64,000 nt of DNA from Schistocephalus solidus (GCA_017591395.1 WEDG01004157.1:62001-126000), one strand, 5' to 3'; positions 30,853-44,670 are shown, counted from the stretch's first letter. Made by a program: numbers and translations. The notes: generated by a model from the letters alone, not told the origin.

Positions 30853-33800
30853 ACAGTTTTATGCAACAACTAGGTAGCTAGTGTACAGAAGTGAACGTCC
30901 TATAAACTTATATGATAGTTGAATGGTAAATATCTCAATATCTTCAAATAATAAGTAATTTTAACTTAGGTTGGAGTTGAGGATTTTGAGCGATTGTGAT
31001 AGAAGTCAAGACAGCTACATGGGTTGTGAAGATCATGTTTTTGAAGGCAGAACCCCAGGCGAACCACAGAATGGTCTGCACCCGGAAATTTTATACCCCC
31101 TGATGCAGATGTGATTCCAATAATTCCAATATTGGCCGCCATACCAAGGGCAAATACCGAAAGCCAATTCCTTTTTAAACCTTGAAGAGAATGGCTGTTG
31201 CGTTTGACTCAGCTTCTTGTCGTGCGGTATGTCTGGATGAGCGTAAATTGTATGTCAAAGTAAAATTAAATTTAAACGAATGCCATGAGTGGATATCGGT
31301 CGATAATAGATTAAAACCGAAGAAAACGCCCCAATTGTAGGGGAATCCTAACATTATCTGGAGCCAATGAGTAAAACGTTTGTATAACGGATAGCTGAAG
31401 TGGAGGGCCAAACAACTTGAACCGATCAATATACTTTTCGGCATTAAACTGCACCAACCCTAAATATGCGGCTGATAGCTGGAACGCAAAAGCGCTTGAA
31501 ACAGAAACAGAGCAATTGGTGAGGGGTCGGCTTTGTGTGCGGAAGTTGCTGGATCTGCTATTTAACTTGACGGTACCCATAGATTTACAATCTATTGCCA
31601 AACTTTCGAATGGTAAGTAAGAGTTTCAGGTTTATGAAGATTCTAGCAGAAATGCTGGTACTGTTTAACACAGCCTAGTTATCCATAAACTGCTGAACTT
31701 AAACTGAATGACCATTTTAATCCCTTGGAAACCACTCCTGTAATTAGTAAACAGAACCGCGGGCAGGGCTATGCTCAACTCGAAAGAACTTTCAGCCTTG
31801 TGTGTGCTTTCTTTCAGTGCAACTAGAAGAAGTATCCATCTGTCCCTTGACGGCGGCTATTGGCTCAACCGTCTGTGTGTGCTTTGATTGAAATTCACGC
31901 AAAATACCGATATCGCCGATGAAAGCAAAGAAATGAGCTAAAGAACGTTATTCAGAAGAATAAAATGTGATTGCTGGGACAAGATGGAAAATCACCCGAC
32001 TTTTCGGATTCTAACTCGAACCGACCATCAGAGGCGGTCGAGAGGAGGGTGCTAAAACAAGTGTAATTTTCATGCCACTAATCAACACCAGTGACGAACT
32101 TCACGTTGACTGGGAGGGGCTGGTAAGTATGGTATGGACGCGGTTGTGTGACAACTGTATCCGATAAATAGCGAGCCTGTTACACGTCCACCACCATTAT
32201 GTACGACCGTTTCTGCTCAAGCAATCGCACTTAACTATTCTGACCCCTTGATATTTTTTGGAAGGTAAACTTCCTTGTAACCTGACTCAAGTGTTTATAT
32301 TTAGACACAACTCTCATTTTATCATTGTCAGATGGAAATATTTATTGGAAGGATTACGAAGAAGTGTGTCTATTTCCGACAAGGAAGACGATACTCCAAT
32401 CCGTGAATTCGCTGATCCGAAGGGGCGTTACAATTCCACCCCAATACTGCCAGTGGGACAACCGGAAACGCAGACATCAATGTTTGTCTTGGAATGCATT
32501 TTTTGGTCCAGTTTAGGTTATTTAAGGAACTATGCATTAGGCTTCGAGGTCCTTATTTGTACCTTAAATTTGGGTGCGGGATATAGTTGCAATGGTTCAA
32601 GAAGACCACATAATATGACAATTTGCGTGTGAGATTCAAAGCTTACGTTAAATCCCTCATCTCTCCGGATCATGTTAAAATTAAATCATTCATGGGCCCT
32701 TTAAATCTTTCACAGATTGTGTCATTAAAACATCTGCGTGGAGGGTCTTCCAGAGTTAAACCACTCAGTCCACCTTATCAAGAACAGATTATTTAGAAAA
32801 ATCATCGTCAAACCATCCCTTCTGTATTCGTTTGACATACCAAAATAAATTTTGTTTAAACGAATCGTGATGTTAAGTGTATATAAACCCTGAATTTGAA
32901 CAAAATTCAAAAAGAACACAGAAAGAATCCCGAACGAAGTCTGCCCATTTAAAAAACCATAGAAGCTGGTCTATTTAAACTGATATGACTGGTAAAACTG
33001 TAAAAACAAAATGTATTACTTCAATGGATATATGCCAGTAAACGTGTAAATATGAACCAGATTGTGCACGAGGAGGGATTTCCTTGCGTCCAATTATTGA
33101 ACAAATTTACAAAACACGTATTACTGAACATCATTTAGTAGTATGGTTTACATCATCAAAGTTCGGAGGTTCACGGAACGAATTGCGTTCGACTTTGATT
33201 AAGTGATCTTGCGTATGAGTCTACGAGTCAAGCTTTCTTTTAAAGGTGCCCACAGATGGGGGCGCGAAGAATTCACAGGCAGATACTTCCATGCTCCAAC
33301 CACTCCGTTGAAAAATCAAAACCTAAATGCGTCCCTTTGCGTCCAATCACACATAGTTTGATAGGATGTTCCGCAAGCCAGTAATGGTGGCCCGTTCAAA
33401 GAAACAGCCAGATGAAAGACAACAGTTCTGACACCACACTATGTGAAACGTTTGTATCAGGTTACCTTGAATTCGGCCCTGGAAATAATACAAGATGTTA
33501 TTATCGCTCAAATAAAACAACAGCGGCTATTGGCACGATTATATAGTCAGTTATAAGGAGTTTGGACATAAATAACTCTTAAGAGAAATTAATTGCCTGC
33601 TCATCTTATTATCCAAAGGGTCAGCTCTTGTTCAATAGTCTTCGCTGCCCAATCGGACTGTTTATCAAGATGTAGACGCGTACGTATGTTTTCACTGGTT
33701 GTTGTTCCACCACGAGACCAGAAACATGTGATTGATCACGAAACATGCAGAATGAACCAAGTTGTGCACCCACCATGCAAATTATTATGAAATTATTGTA

Positions 33801-35296
33801 GTCCACAAGCATTATTAGGAAAAATTAACCACGCAGAATATGTTAGTTGTATACATAGTAATTATTAACAGCATAGAAAAATCGGCCTTACTCAGATGCG
33901 ACCTTAGAAGGTACGCCCGCTGATGTGCAAACTTTATTTTTTCTAGGCAGTTCGTCTGACAACCGTTTTTTGTCAAGTTTGAAAGACTTGCGAATTCAGA
34001 AGTAATTTTTGGGAGTTCGTGAAGTGCCTGTCTTTTTGATTTCTCCTCTGAACGCCTCTAATTGGAGTTTCAGTGCACAGTGACCTTTGTTATCCTTCAA
34101 TGAAGTGAAAATTTGATATCAGTTTGTACCCACCAGTAACTCGTTATGGAGGTTATCGACTGCTTCGACAGCCATTTGCCAGGGATTGGTCATTCTGTCA
34201 GGCGCTTGTCTCCACCATTCATGCCAAAGAGGAGGAACGGCTTTATAAGTAAAAAAACTCTCTGTGTTACACCTGGGCCAGGGAGAGGAGTAAGATACAG
34301 TTTTCTCACTAGGACTGTAAGTTCACCGTCGTGTCGCTGTCGGAGAGCTTCCAGGATGGTGTTAAGGCTCATCAGAATTTTCAAAGTCACAGTTTTCCGC
34401 AGGCCATGATCAAGTTTAATGCTTCAACTCCTTGTATTATACACTGTCTTATTCATTGTAGGTAGAACTCGAAATTGCGACATTCGGTATTTTGCCACCT
34501 GTGAAGTGGTTATGACATAATATGTTCTAGGGGTTCCAAACAGTACAAGCTGGGCTAGAATTAAAAGCATTGCTTAACCGGAGGAGTTCAAATCTTAAAC
34601 CTATATAGGATAGCATGGAAAAACATTGCTTTTGGAAAGTCTTGTGATGTTATATATGAGTGCTCTGGTGCCTTCAAAGAGTTTCTCATAATGCAGGCAT
34701 TTCAGCACCTACTTAGAGTCTTGAAGAGACCCTGGAATTGAAAGGTTAATACTCAAATTGGACGACGTGCAGCGAGAGGTAAATCACTGTGCAAGTTGTG
34801 TAAACCTTAGAAATAGCAGTAGTATTAACGGTGTTAGTGGTACTAATAGTAGTATTAGTAGTATTGGATGTACACATATTATACCTGCTAGTAGTTTTGG
34901 TACTGATAATAGCAGCAGTAGTATTAGCTATTTTCTTTTCGTGTTTGGAACCATAACATATGGTTAGTCTTCATTTCGTCGGCCATTCAATTACACCAGA
35001 AGAAATATGTGAGTAACTGCCATGCTTACTCCTTGAGATAGTGACAAATGGAGGATGGAGTTATATTAATTCGACTACATTGTTTCGACTTATTCTAGCG
35101 AAATATGTTTTCGGTTTGGTTTTCAAAAATCGAAAGCAGACGCCGGTCTGAATGAATACATAGTAGTTTTCCATCACAAGTGACGATGACTACCGCTGTT
35201 CAATGGATCAGTGGGGATATGCAGTTGAGATTACTCATAAAAACGGAGCTTGTAATGCAATTACCTCTCTTTCTCTCTCTCACACACACACACAAA
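30853..35296. other. Unassigned, AT-rich
   Basis: No gene or element is recognised. A degenerate AGT/AGC trinucleotide stretch (about 34812-34935) makes a spurious Ser-rich open frame. Open frames near 32258-32632 and 34146-34409 show no domain or splice support. Confidence 0.4.
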
Positions 35297-35520
35297 CACA
35301 TACAAAGGATAGTTCTACCGTCTTAGTCCGACGATCTCCACCGTATAATCCACAGAAGGGTGATGCAGGGACGGTGACTTGTACGCAAATTAGTTTTAAG
35401 TTATATTGAACTTGCACTGCATCTACCGCACTATTTATTCCCTTACCCGCCTCTGCCCGGTGTCTAGACATAGTCAAGAAGAAAGGAGGTAGGGGTCGGG
35501 CGCAGATGAATCATATTCCG
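35297..35520 (+). repeat. Fragment of composite repeat R (head module)
   Basis: The head sequence GTCTTAGTCCGACGATCTCC, then GCAGGGACGGTGACTTG, GCATCTACCGCACT and CCCGGTGTCTAGACATAGTC matches the left part of R at 8445-8610. It ends after GAAAGGAGGTAGG. A short CA/CT microsatellite (35265-35300) precedes it. Confidence 0.7.
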
Positions 35521-35694
35521 TCTAGTGAGAGAGTGGGGTGCGGCATGAGCCTGCACCTACGCGTGCCCATGTTTGGGCGGTTGTTATGAGACCTCCTTCT
35601 CGAATAATAACGCCTACCGTATCCTGATTTGGCTCCGTTTTAGTCCAGTGCATTTACTACGTGGCCCCTTTAGGGGGCACACACACACACGGTA

Positions 35695-36060
35695 GTGTGA
35701 CCATCGATTCTGACGAGGTTCGTCGTATGTTCCACCAGGATGGTGGTGAAGAGACAGTGACTTGCGTGTGGATTATTTTTTAGCGCAAGTATACTTTGCG
35801 CTGCAGCTACCGCACTCTCCCTGCCTCACCCACCTGTTCCCGGTGTCAAAACAGATGCACGACGACCGGAGATGGGTTCGGGTGCAGGTCGCTGGGGCAG
35901 CGTGGGCCTGCATCTACACATACCACCACGCCCCCATGTTCGGTAACCCGAATAATGCCTGCCATGCCCTGCTCTGACCCCCGTGTTAGCCCAGCGCCTC
36001 CACCACGAGGCCCGTTTTGGGGGCACACACCTCCCTGCCCCGTATTTCGGTGACAGGAAA
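35695..36060 (+). repeat. Second, divergent R head fragment
   Basis: It has GTGACTTGCGTGTGGATTA, GCGCTGCAGCTACCGCACTC, CCCGGTGTCAAAACAGA and GACCGGAGATGGG in R order. It then diverges into a GC-rich stretch unlike the long R copies, so it may be a subfamily. Confidence 0.65.
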
Positions 36061-37189
36061 AGGTCAGGAGGACTTTAGATGAGCCTGATGTGAAATACAA
36101 TAAGAGCAGCTGTCCGTGTGTGCGTTCCGAAGTCAGGATCAGAGCCCTGTACATCTTCAGTAACCACTTGAGGACGATGTCATACGATTCCACAGTGATT
36201 GACGCAGCCTCTCAAATGCCTAGCTCAGTTTGGAGAGCCTGAATGCGCTAGTACTGACCAGAACCATGAAGTTGTCTATTGCTGAGAAAATAATCCCACT
36301 GGCACATACCATGGATTCGCTGCAAATTTGAGCAAAGAGGAAAAACGTTTTCATTGAACTTCGTTTTGGGCGTGTTGGGGGTGGTTGGTAGGGGGGATTT
36401 TGAGTGTAAAAATAAGGATCCCAAACGCTTGCACTGAAATGATCTATCGGCAGGCTTCGCACGGTAACTCGTTGAATTCGGAATTTCCCTTACTGCTGAA
36501 AAACCTTCTTAAGTTGTAGGCGCAGAGTTTAATTTATTTTCAATAGTGCTGCAGAGATACACTACATTTCCTATCTCATGATGTGCAAAACAAAATTCTG
36601 AAATGGGGTTTCAATTCAAAGAAATTACTCATCAAGTTTTTCCGACTCCTTATAACTTGCGTATAAGACCTGGCGGAACACCCCAGATACTGTTAATCTT
36701 GTGGTCCATTCTTGCGTATAAGACCAGGCGGAACACCCCAGATACTGTTACTCTTGTGGTCCATTTAAATAAGGGTTTCCATGCGTACAAATGTACATTT
36801 TCTGACTACTCCTCCACCTTCAGTAGTATTCCACGCCATCTCCTCCTTACCAAAATATCTGTCTGTGGCTCTCTCGGCTGAAATTTCTCTTGGCTCGAAG
36901 ACTATTTTACTTCATGAACTCCGTTCAGTCCTTCCCAATAGCTAGGGAGTTCTTCAAGGTGTCATCTTATCCCCTCAGTCTTGAAATGCTACCTGGTATA
37001 CTTACAAATCTTTCCCTGCTATGTAACTGAGTATAACTTTTATGGCTGGCTGAGCTAACTGTGCGCTGTCCGTTGGCTCTACCTGGAGTTGACTCACCTG
37101 GCGGCTCCTTGTCCATCGGACGTGTTTTTGGGCGTTCCGGTTTTATTTACTCTGTTCTGTCTGAAGGCACGGGCGGGCGAGTGAAGATA
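36061..37189. other. Unassigned, with one short tandem duplication
   Basis: No gene is recognised. The only structure I see is the 55-bp duplication described separately. Confidence 0.4.
36656..36765. repeat. Perfectly phased 55-bp tandem duplication
   Basis: Unit 1 (36656-36710) and unit 2 (36711-36765) both run from CTTGCGTATAAGACC to GTGGTCCATT and differ at only two positions. It is a recent local duplication. Confidence 0.85.
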
Positions 37190-37345
37190 GATATAGAGAG
37201 AGAGAGAAAGAGAAAGAGAGAGAGGTAGCTGCAGCAAAAGTCTACTATCACTTAATACTTCTCCACGCGCAAGTCACCGTCCCTGCAGCACCATCCTGTG
37301 GAAAAACGGTGGACCTCATGGGAATCGACGCTCGAAGTGTTGACT
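37190..37345 (-). repeat. Inverted R head fragment next to a GA microsatellite
   Basis: Read on the minus strand, 37345-37200 gives a GATTCCCATGAGGTCCACCG head, GCAGGGACGGTGACTTGCGC and GCTGCAGCTACC, then a CT run. The CT run replaces the pyrimidine tract of R and forms the (GA)n at 37193-37223. Confidence 0.7.
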
Positions 37346-37869
37346 ACGTCCCTTGGTGTGACGTAGTGCTTCGAGCCTGTAAAAAGCAAGATTCCGGCAT
37401 GGGTACCTGCATAGTGACAAGTGGTCGTTGTGTTTTGACACCTAGCGTCCATTTCCGCATCTATACCAGGCAAAAATCAATTTCCAGTGAATCCCTAGTC
37501 TTGTCACATGACCGCCTATGGACAGTCTACCCCATGAAATTAGAGTCAGTCGGCTAGACCTGTCGAGAACCACATTTACAATTCACATAAACAGGTCTTG
37601 TTGAAGGGGACTTTTTGGAGTATGTGAACATAACATAATTCCACAGAGGCTATAGCGACAGAAAATGTACGTTGACCTTAATGAACATTCTCAAGCGTCT
37701 TTTACAGAGGCTTGTTCTTCCGAGAGTTTCAGTACACCAAAAAGCAAGTACTTAAAGGTCAGAATTGTTTATATATCCGCCTCTCCCGAACAGGATGAAG
37801 GGAAAAGGAAAGCCCATTGCCCCATGTAACACAGATGATCTTGCACTAAAGTCCAGGTGGGATAAATAT

Positions 37870-38075
37870 CCTCATTTTCTAACACTAACTTTACCCTAAG
37901 CTTCCATCGTGGTACTAATCGTAACCCAAACCTTAACTCTAACTTCACCTTAAACCTCACCTTTACCTACCCCGAAGCCTTAATCTTGACCCTAAGCATA
38001 ATTTCCCTGAAATTTGCTGCAAAACCACCTATATTACGGGCTGTTCTGCTCTCATGTCCTGCTTGAGGGGTCCAT
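37870..38075. repeat. Degenerate CCTAAC array with conserved flank
   Basis: About 110 bp of irregular CCTAAC/CTTAAC-like units is followed by AATTTCCCTGAAATTTGCTG and TATTACGGGC...CTCATGTCCTG. The same order recurs near 42950-43145 and 52130-52260. Confidence 0.65.
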
Positions 38076-41000
38076 ATAACCAATCCCTACGAATATACGT
38101 ATTATTTAGCCACTGATAACGAGCTTACGCGTCCTATTCGATGTTCCAAGGGCTGAACTTGTAGTATTGGACTTGTGTGAAAGGTAACTCACCACTTAAA
38201 GACCTGTTTGGGCCATAAACATTGTAAAACTTATAATTAATATTGGCCCTCCATCGGAAGTTTTTTATAGAAAGCAACTTGAATTGTTCATCAATAGGTA
38301 AATGCGATCCCAGCATCCCTCCTTCTTGTCGCCTGATAGCGTCTTGTGCCACTTGATCATTGGTCGAGTCAACAGACGTACCTTGACACTCATATTTGAC
38401 ACGTTAAGTATTTTACAAGTGTTCTCTAATAGGGTGGTTTAGACAGTATTAGGTAGTTGGCATCACAAGCTACCTTCAAGACGAGCCTTACATACTAGAA
38501 TGAAAATGCATGCCTGCATTTACTCCTAAAGGTGACTATAGCATAACAGGGAAGTAGTAAATTCGTCAAAAATCTCAACTATTTTCCCCAGTCTAAACCT
38601 CTAAAAGTGCCGCCTAGAGTGACATATGCTTGTTCGCGATACATTTGCAATTTAATATTTCCCAAATGACTCCTGAGAGCACCCTGTCCAAGTATCCTCA
38701 CTATGCGTAATCCAGGCTGTGGGGAACATGCTAGAAGGAACGCAAATCGTCAATAATTCTCGAAGGCCTTGAACCGGCTTTGTTCTGCAGCCGCCAATGT
38801 TGCCTAAGGTGAACATTTGTTTACTGGCCCTGCTGTAACGAAAGTAGTTGCTGTGCTTGACGCAAAGTACTCGCAGTAGCCTCGAAGTTTGTTGATTTAA
38901 ACCCATGCTGAGCATGGCCCTCGCGTTAAGCCTTTGGGAGTGTACTAAATGGAATGACCTCAGTACGTGTAACATTGTGGAGCCTAGGTTTTAGACTTGT
39001 TTTACCTTGATGCCGCATTCAGGATTCGCAGTCGACGGTGGCTCCAGTCCTTCCAACTACCACACGCAGCCGGTTGTAGAATTTGACGTGTGCGTCAGTG
39101 TAGGTAAGTAAACTTCATGCTGCTAATTAGTGTTGATGCCCACACTCGCCTCTCATCCTTCTATCGAGTCCCCGAAGGTACGTGACAAAGGCGTAAACTG
39201 ACTTCAATCCTTATCCTGCCTCTCCACAACGTTAGCCTGAAGCAGTGGGCATGTTTACGAATGCGCAGTTTCTCCCTCTGTTCATTTTTGCTGCTAAACG
39301 TGAGCCTAAATCTCTCCGCTTGTTTCTGCATGCAGTTCTGCGCAACTTCCGTTCATTGCTGGGAGCACACATTCACGCCCAAGGCAGTGATGTGTCGAAT
39401 TGAGCCACCTATCTGTTAAGGAAGTTTACCCGACTCAGTGCAGCCTCATGCTATCCCTCGGAAGGCTTTACGTCTATTTCAATGCGACTTAATTTTTCTG
39501 AGCATGTAAAGTGCGTTCCTTGACATTTTCATATTCAAAAATTTCAGTATATGCTACCCGTAGGAAATTATTCATCATACTGGCGATACATGTACTAGCT
39601 AAAAACCCAGACACATTTTCCCGATATTTTCCCGCTGCGAGGGTTTTTGCTCATCAGTGAGTCCCCCAGAATTCTCCGTGTGTTTTCTTATTATACTACC
39701 GACTGCCTGTCGGCCCTATATCAAATTTCCGCCTGCAGCTATAGACCCTTGAATAAATCGATTTGCTCCATGTTGAACATTAAGTTCTAAGGAAAGCAAA
39801 ACGCTGAAATTTACCTTCTATGTCTGAACGTGAATTAATAGAATTTATTCAAACAGGGAAATCTCTTAGTTGCATTCTTTTGAACTTCCATTGGTGTTTG
39901 TGTCAGCTTACGCTGTACATCATAATAAAATGCGTTCTGCATTGTACATTGTATCGTTGTGGACTTCCAATTCTCTTACCAGAAAATATGAAAAACCCGT
40001 AGATTGGAACGTCTGGAGTTTTACGGACGCGATGCCATTCGCGATAGCAGTGAATTCAATTTCCTGTCAGGTACAAAAAGTCTTTATTCACTTGATGCTT
40101 TTGGCGCAGACACTGATTATAAGATAAAAATCATAATCACTACCCATAGTAGGATGTTTACTGACACTGCACGTCAGTCGGACTCAAAGATCTCCAAGAC
40201 AGCATTTCAGAAGGCAGGAGATCAATGGCGTGGATGGCAGCTGAAAACCCTACGAGACCAAAACCTGCTGCAGTTTAATGTTTTGTTAACCAAGTTCCTA
40301 AAAATTCATCTGAGTTGGTCAGTGCAGGGCACTAATCGCATTCCGTTTTGACTCGAACGCCAATAAACTGACAGCGTGTCCTACGTGTATATGTGATCTG
40401 TATGATTTTTAATGAAACCTATCGTTCTTATAAAATATTAACCGAAATCCTGGAATGCGCTTTCGATTAGGAAGAGATTATGTACGTGGGCTTTTAACAT
40501 TAATTATCTTGCTGCATAATCCCAGAATAGTTTGGACACTCCAGGATGCTGGCTTTTGGTTGAACAACTTTTCAGCCGTCTGGGAAAACGGCAATCGGAA
40601 AAAATAATCATGTAATAAGTTTGCATTTTATATCTTATTTTGCTTATTTTATTTATTTATTTTCAGTGCCCCTCTAAATTGAAGTATGTCTTGTAGAAAA
40701 CATAAAAAAATATGCTTTAGTGTGCTCGTTTAGTGCAAAGACAGGTCTTTGAATTTTATACTTCAAGGAGGGTATATTAAGCTTTTAAAACGTTATTTGA
40801 TTAACGCGCAATCCTGGGCGTGCTCTGCCGTTTTCTTTGCGTTTAGAAGTTGCAGTGTAAAAACTGGATATTTTCAATCTAAGGAGACTCAAAGACTCCA
40901 CCTTGCCCTTAGAACGAAAGCATTTTGGGTTCATAGAACTTTCGATGGATGTATACGACATTTTAAACTTAACGAGAAATATCAGCAGATGCGATACCGT

Positions 41001-41540
41001 TTCAGTGGAAATTGCACGGTCTTAGAAATTCTCGTCATTACAAGCTTTTTTAAAATATAAAAAGGAGCCTTTCCTCGGGTATAAAACTTGGAGAAAACGT
41101 GATTTACAGAAAAAAAATATTTTTTTCCACGTTTTCTTTAAGATATATTTAAAGTTCTAGAGGCAGCAAAAAAAAGGTGCATACGAATTACGCACGGTGT
41201 TTTTTTATTGACTATGGTTTTTTCAGGCAGTCGAATAGGGATTTAACCGCAAGATTATCAGTGTTAAATTTCAACCTTGGTATTTCTTCCTCCTCAAAAA
41301 CACATTTCAAATTTTGGGTTAAGATTTCATGAGATCGGTTACTGACTGTAGATGTCAAAACTAAAGGAGATATTTCCCTATCCCTTTTGACTTTTTGAAA
41401 ATGTCAGCAAAAATTTAGCCCAAACTCCAAAATTGTTTTGCTTAAAACCTACTCCGACGATATCTAGTACCTATTAACATAACACTTTTGGGTTGATCGT
41501 CCTTTGGCCCCCTTAGAAAAGAATAGGTTATCCTTTCATG
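38076..41540. other. Unassigned, AT-rich
   Basis: No gene, RNA or element is recognised. Open frames such as 40004-40351 and 40749-41060 lack domain or splice support. Confidence 0.4.
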
Positions 41541-41544
41541 TACG

Positions 41545-42030
41545 TTTGTGTTTCCAATCGCAGCTGGTAGTCAGGGTTATGATTGGCTGTATGAAGACAG
41601 AATAAGCCCGAAACAGACTGTATCAATCTACCCATATTCTCTGTCCTGTCTCCTCTCTGTAATTATAACTTGGCCGACTGCGGTCTGGTAATCGGTTGCC
41701 TGTTCGTAAACTTTGCAACGCATACGAAGCTTGTTTGCTTCGGGAAGCCAATAGATCGGTGTGCGCTCATTCCCGTTTGGATAAATACCCGATCTGCAGC
41801 GACAGAGAATGGCAGGTGGTGAGACACTGAGGAATTTCGGTTCGATGAAGTGCTTATGACCCATCTGCTAGACACAGTGTGTTGACTGTCTGCGCCGTAC
41901 TCGAGTGTATGTTTGTGATTGCAGTCCGAGCTGGTAATTAGGGTTATGATTTGCTGAATGAAGGCAGAATAATCCCGAAACAGAATGTATCAATTTATCC
42001 ATATTTTCTGTCGTCTCTCCTCTCTGTTTA
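41545..42030. repeat. Direct duplication of a 120-bp segment
   Basis: Segments at about 41545-41665 and 41910-42025 share AGCTGGTARTYAGGGTTATG, ATGAAGRCAGAATAA, CCCGAAACAGA and TGTATCAATYTAYCCATAT in order, with about 85 percent identity by eye. Confidence 0.75.
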
Positions 42031-42199
42031 TAAAGTATTTGAAGACTTCTAGGAAGCTTATTACTTTTTCTGGACACCTGCAAGGGAAACCTGTTTCCTG
42101 TGTATGCATTAAAAACACGATAATACATGAAAACGGGAACGGCCTCTGGTAATGCAGGCCACCTCATGCGAAATTTCAGGAATGTTAAATATTATTGAG

Positions 42200-42945
42200 T
42201 CATAATCCTAATCCAAACCTTCAACTTAACACTAACTCAGACCTCCCTGGAATTGAACTTCAATTCCCCCGATTGCACGGGGATTCCGATTCACATATCT
42301 TGTCGGAAATATTCCTTCACAGTTCTGTATCTGGAGGAAAATAATACTTCAGTTTTGAAAAATTTACTACTTTGAGAGTATATTAAATTGCAAATATGTT
42401 TCTTACCTGTTCAAAAGTATTCTAAAGTGGCTTGTCGTATGACAAGGCCGTCTAATGTCCATAAGGAAGGTGAAACTGTGCAAATCACGAGCAAATTTGG
42501 AAATCAGTATCAATAAACCACTGGGATAAAATTTGTAATGATAATCTGACAAGCGTCTCACAACAGCTTATAATGCAAACATTTGGAAGCCTCTCGCAGT
42601 ATAAAATTGAGACAAGGCCACACTTTCATGCTAAATCTCTGTATATTCCTTCTATTAAATAAAATTTAATCTATCTGCCTACTGATAAGCAGCAAAAAGT
42701 TCTATAAACAAATGCGCACTTTTGAGAGGAATTTAGATGGGTGAGTGAAGACAGGTTCAGGCAACATCTAACGGGTGTACTTGTGGGAAGCTACTGATCA
42801 TTATTTCTGTTGTTGATCGTCAAATTCGACTCGAGGTTACATACCAGCCAAAAAGTATTAAAGGCCCCTTAAACAGGATATAGGAATAAAAACTTTCCAC
42901 CAATATAATAAAGGGGATCCTGGCCTAAATGTCAGGAAGGCTAAA
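42200..42945. other. Unassigned
   Basis: Nothing is recognised beyond a short degenerate CCTAAC-like stretch at about 42205-42250 that may belong to the array family. Confidence 0.35.
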
Positions 42946-42949
42946 TACT

Positions 42950-43145
42950 CCCGTGTCCAAACCCTAACACTAATACAAAACTTAACCTAACTTTAATCTC
43001 AACTCTAACCCTTCCCTTATCCTAATTTGACCTTAACCCTAACCTGAACTTAATCTTACGCAGAAGTTCCCCGGAGGTTAGTTTAAAGCCGCCTTTATTA
43101 GGTGGCGATTCCTGCTGTCATGTCCAGCCAGGGTTGCCGTATAAG
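42950..43145. repeat. Degenerate CCTAAC array, second copy
   Basis: The array reads AACCCTAACACTAA ... CCTTAACCCTAACCTGAAC, then GTTCCCCGGAGG, CGCCTTTATTAGG and CTGCTGTCATGTCCAG. This is the same array-plus-flank order as at 37870. Confidence 0.65.
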
Positions 43146-43554
43146 AAAAGCCTACCAATACACTTAATGTCAAGTAATGTTTCGCGAGTTTTTTGGCCAA
43201 TGGGAATGTTTGCAGCTAAGTAGCATAAAGTGTTTAAGGGAATGCAATCTACTGGATGAAAATTGAGCCGAGGTACATCACCCGTTGTGAAAGTTCCTCG
43301 ATGTAGGCCTCAAAGCCCTTTCGCCTCTACTTGTCACCGGCACGGCACCACTAAGTGTTGTTGGACGGTAAAAGGCCAGTTCGCAGGGAGACGGGTGATG
43401 ATTGTCGTACTGCGGTGCTTCTTATTCCCGGTGGCATAAAATTACCCTCACTGAAAACCCAACCAGGGTACCAGCTGCAGTGAACCGAGGTAGGCATGCA
43501 CAACTGCTCGGGATGAGAAGGTAAAACATAGACAATCATCTAACTATGAACTGC

Positions 43555-43775
43555 GTAAGCATTTACCATACCACACTGGTACACGTGTGTTTAGCCGATC
43601 TTGTGCCACTGCATGACACACCTGCTAGGGGTTCAGCTCACCAGTGCCCCCCGTGTTTCCTGTGTGCTTTTTTGTGCTGTATGAACTCCAGTTTCCATCT
43701 TGCCTTGTTTAATTTCCAAGGAAATTAATGCGCAATCTAGGAGCAAATCTTTCAGAACATGCCCTTTTAGGTTTG
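43555..43775 (+). repeat. Repeat with a 20-bp perfect palindrome, copy 1
   Basis: The palindrome TTAATTTCCAAGGAAATTAA lies at 43709-43728 within a stretch (AACTCCAGTTTCCATCTTGC before it, ATGCGCAATC after it). An inverted copy lies at 53657-53745. A shorter palindrome, TAATTTCCATGGAAATTA, is at 44188-44205 in a different context. Confidence 0.65.
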
Positions 43776-44454
43776 GTCAAAAAGTCTATATTAATATTTG
43801 AGCTGAAACAGCATCAGTTACTGCGGAATAACTGCATGTCATTCACAATCTGCCCACTAGCAGTCAATATTATAAAATACGTAATAATTTACCACACTAA
43901 TAACTCAGGTACTAGGGAAAAGCCCAGACACACATTTGGTTCGCCAATCCCATGTCTCTGTATGGTGCAGCCGTGAGACGTTAGGACCATCAGTGGGTGC
44001 CTCGGCGTTCTCAAGTTGGTAAATATGTGGTAATTAGGGTCAATCATTCAGTACTTGTATATTAATGAAGGTATATATTGAGGGGTTATTCAGCCGAGCT
44101 GATTAATTTCAGCTCAAATATTCATACAAAATTCGGACTGAGCGCTAAGCGCTTTGTTCGGAAAAAAATTAATCCAAATGCATGCAGTAATTTCCATGGA
44201 AATTATACAAAGGGGTGTAAAAATTTCACCCTGATTTCATTAACATTTCTGCAGGTGCACTTTCACTCTTTACTGACACTAAAATTCATTTTTAGGGCGT
44301 AAACAAAAGCTGAATTTGTTCATTTTATGTTAAAAAATAGAGGATTCCTTTCCATCCCAATCTAGATGCCATCAATTACTTGCTAACAACGAATGGAACT
44401 AAAACCTAGGGCATAATTATAAGGTTATATTAATTTATTTGTCCCCTTGGTGAA

Positions 44455-44670
44455 AACTTCGGTGGCCTTGATGGGATTCGAACCCATTGCCATCAAGGGG
44501 AATACTTTAGTACAGCCAACGCCCTAGCCACCTGATCTACGAGGCCCCCATCGTACCCGCCCAGCCTCCTGCAGCGTATGGAATCCACAAATTCTGATAC
44601 ATTAAGCTGACTGCCCAAGCAGGATTTCTTAAGCAATCTAGAATCCACCAAATGAATACCTTGAACAATT
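44455..44670 (-). repeat. tRNA-derived SINE, copy 1
   Basis: The minus strand 44549-44461 has a tRNA-like head: a degenerate A box (TAGATCAGGTGGCTAGG) and a perfect T-arm (ATGGGTTCGAATCCCAT), with acceptor-like ends that pair with one mismatch. The D and anticodon arms are too degenerate for a working tRNA. The flanking block on its right (GTATGGAATCCACAAATTCT ... AGCAGGATTTCTTAAG) recurs beside the copy at 50527. Confidence 0.7.

Noticed and set aside
34758..34967. Ser-rich 69-codon frame
   Set aside because: It is the translation of a degenerate AGT/AGC microsatellite.
44461..44549. Possible functional tRNA gene on the minus strand
   Set aside because: The T-arm is perfect, but the D and anticodon stems do not pair and the acceptor has a mismatch. 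The downstream block shared with 50527 identifies a SINE.
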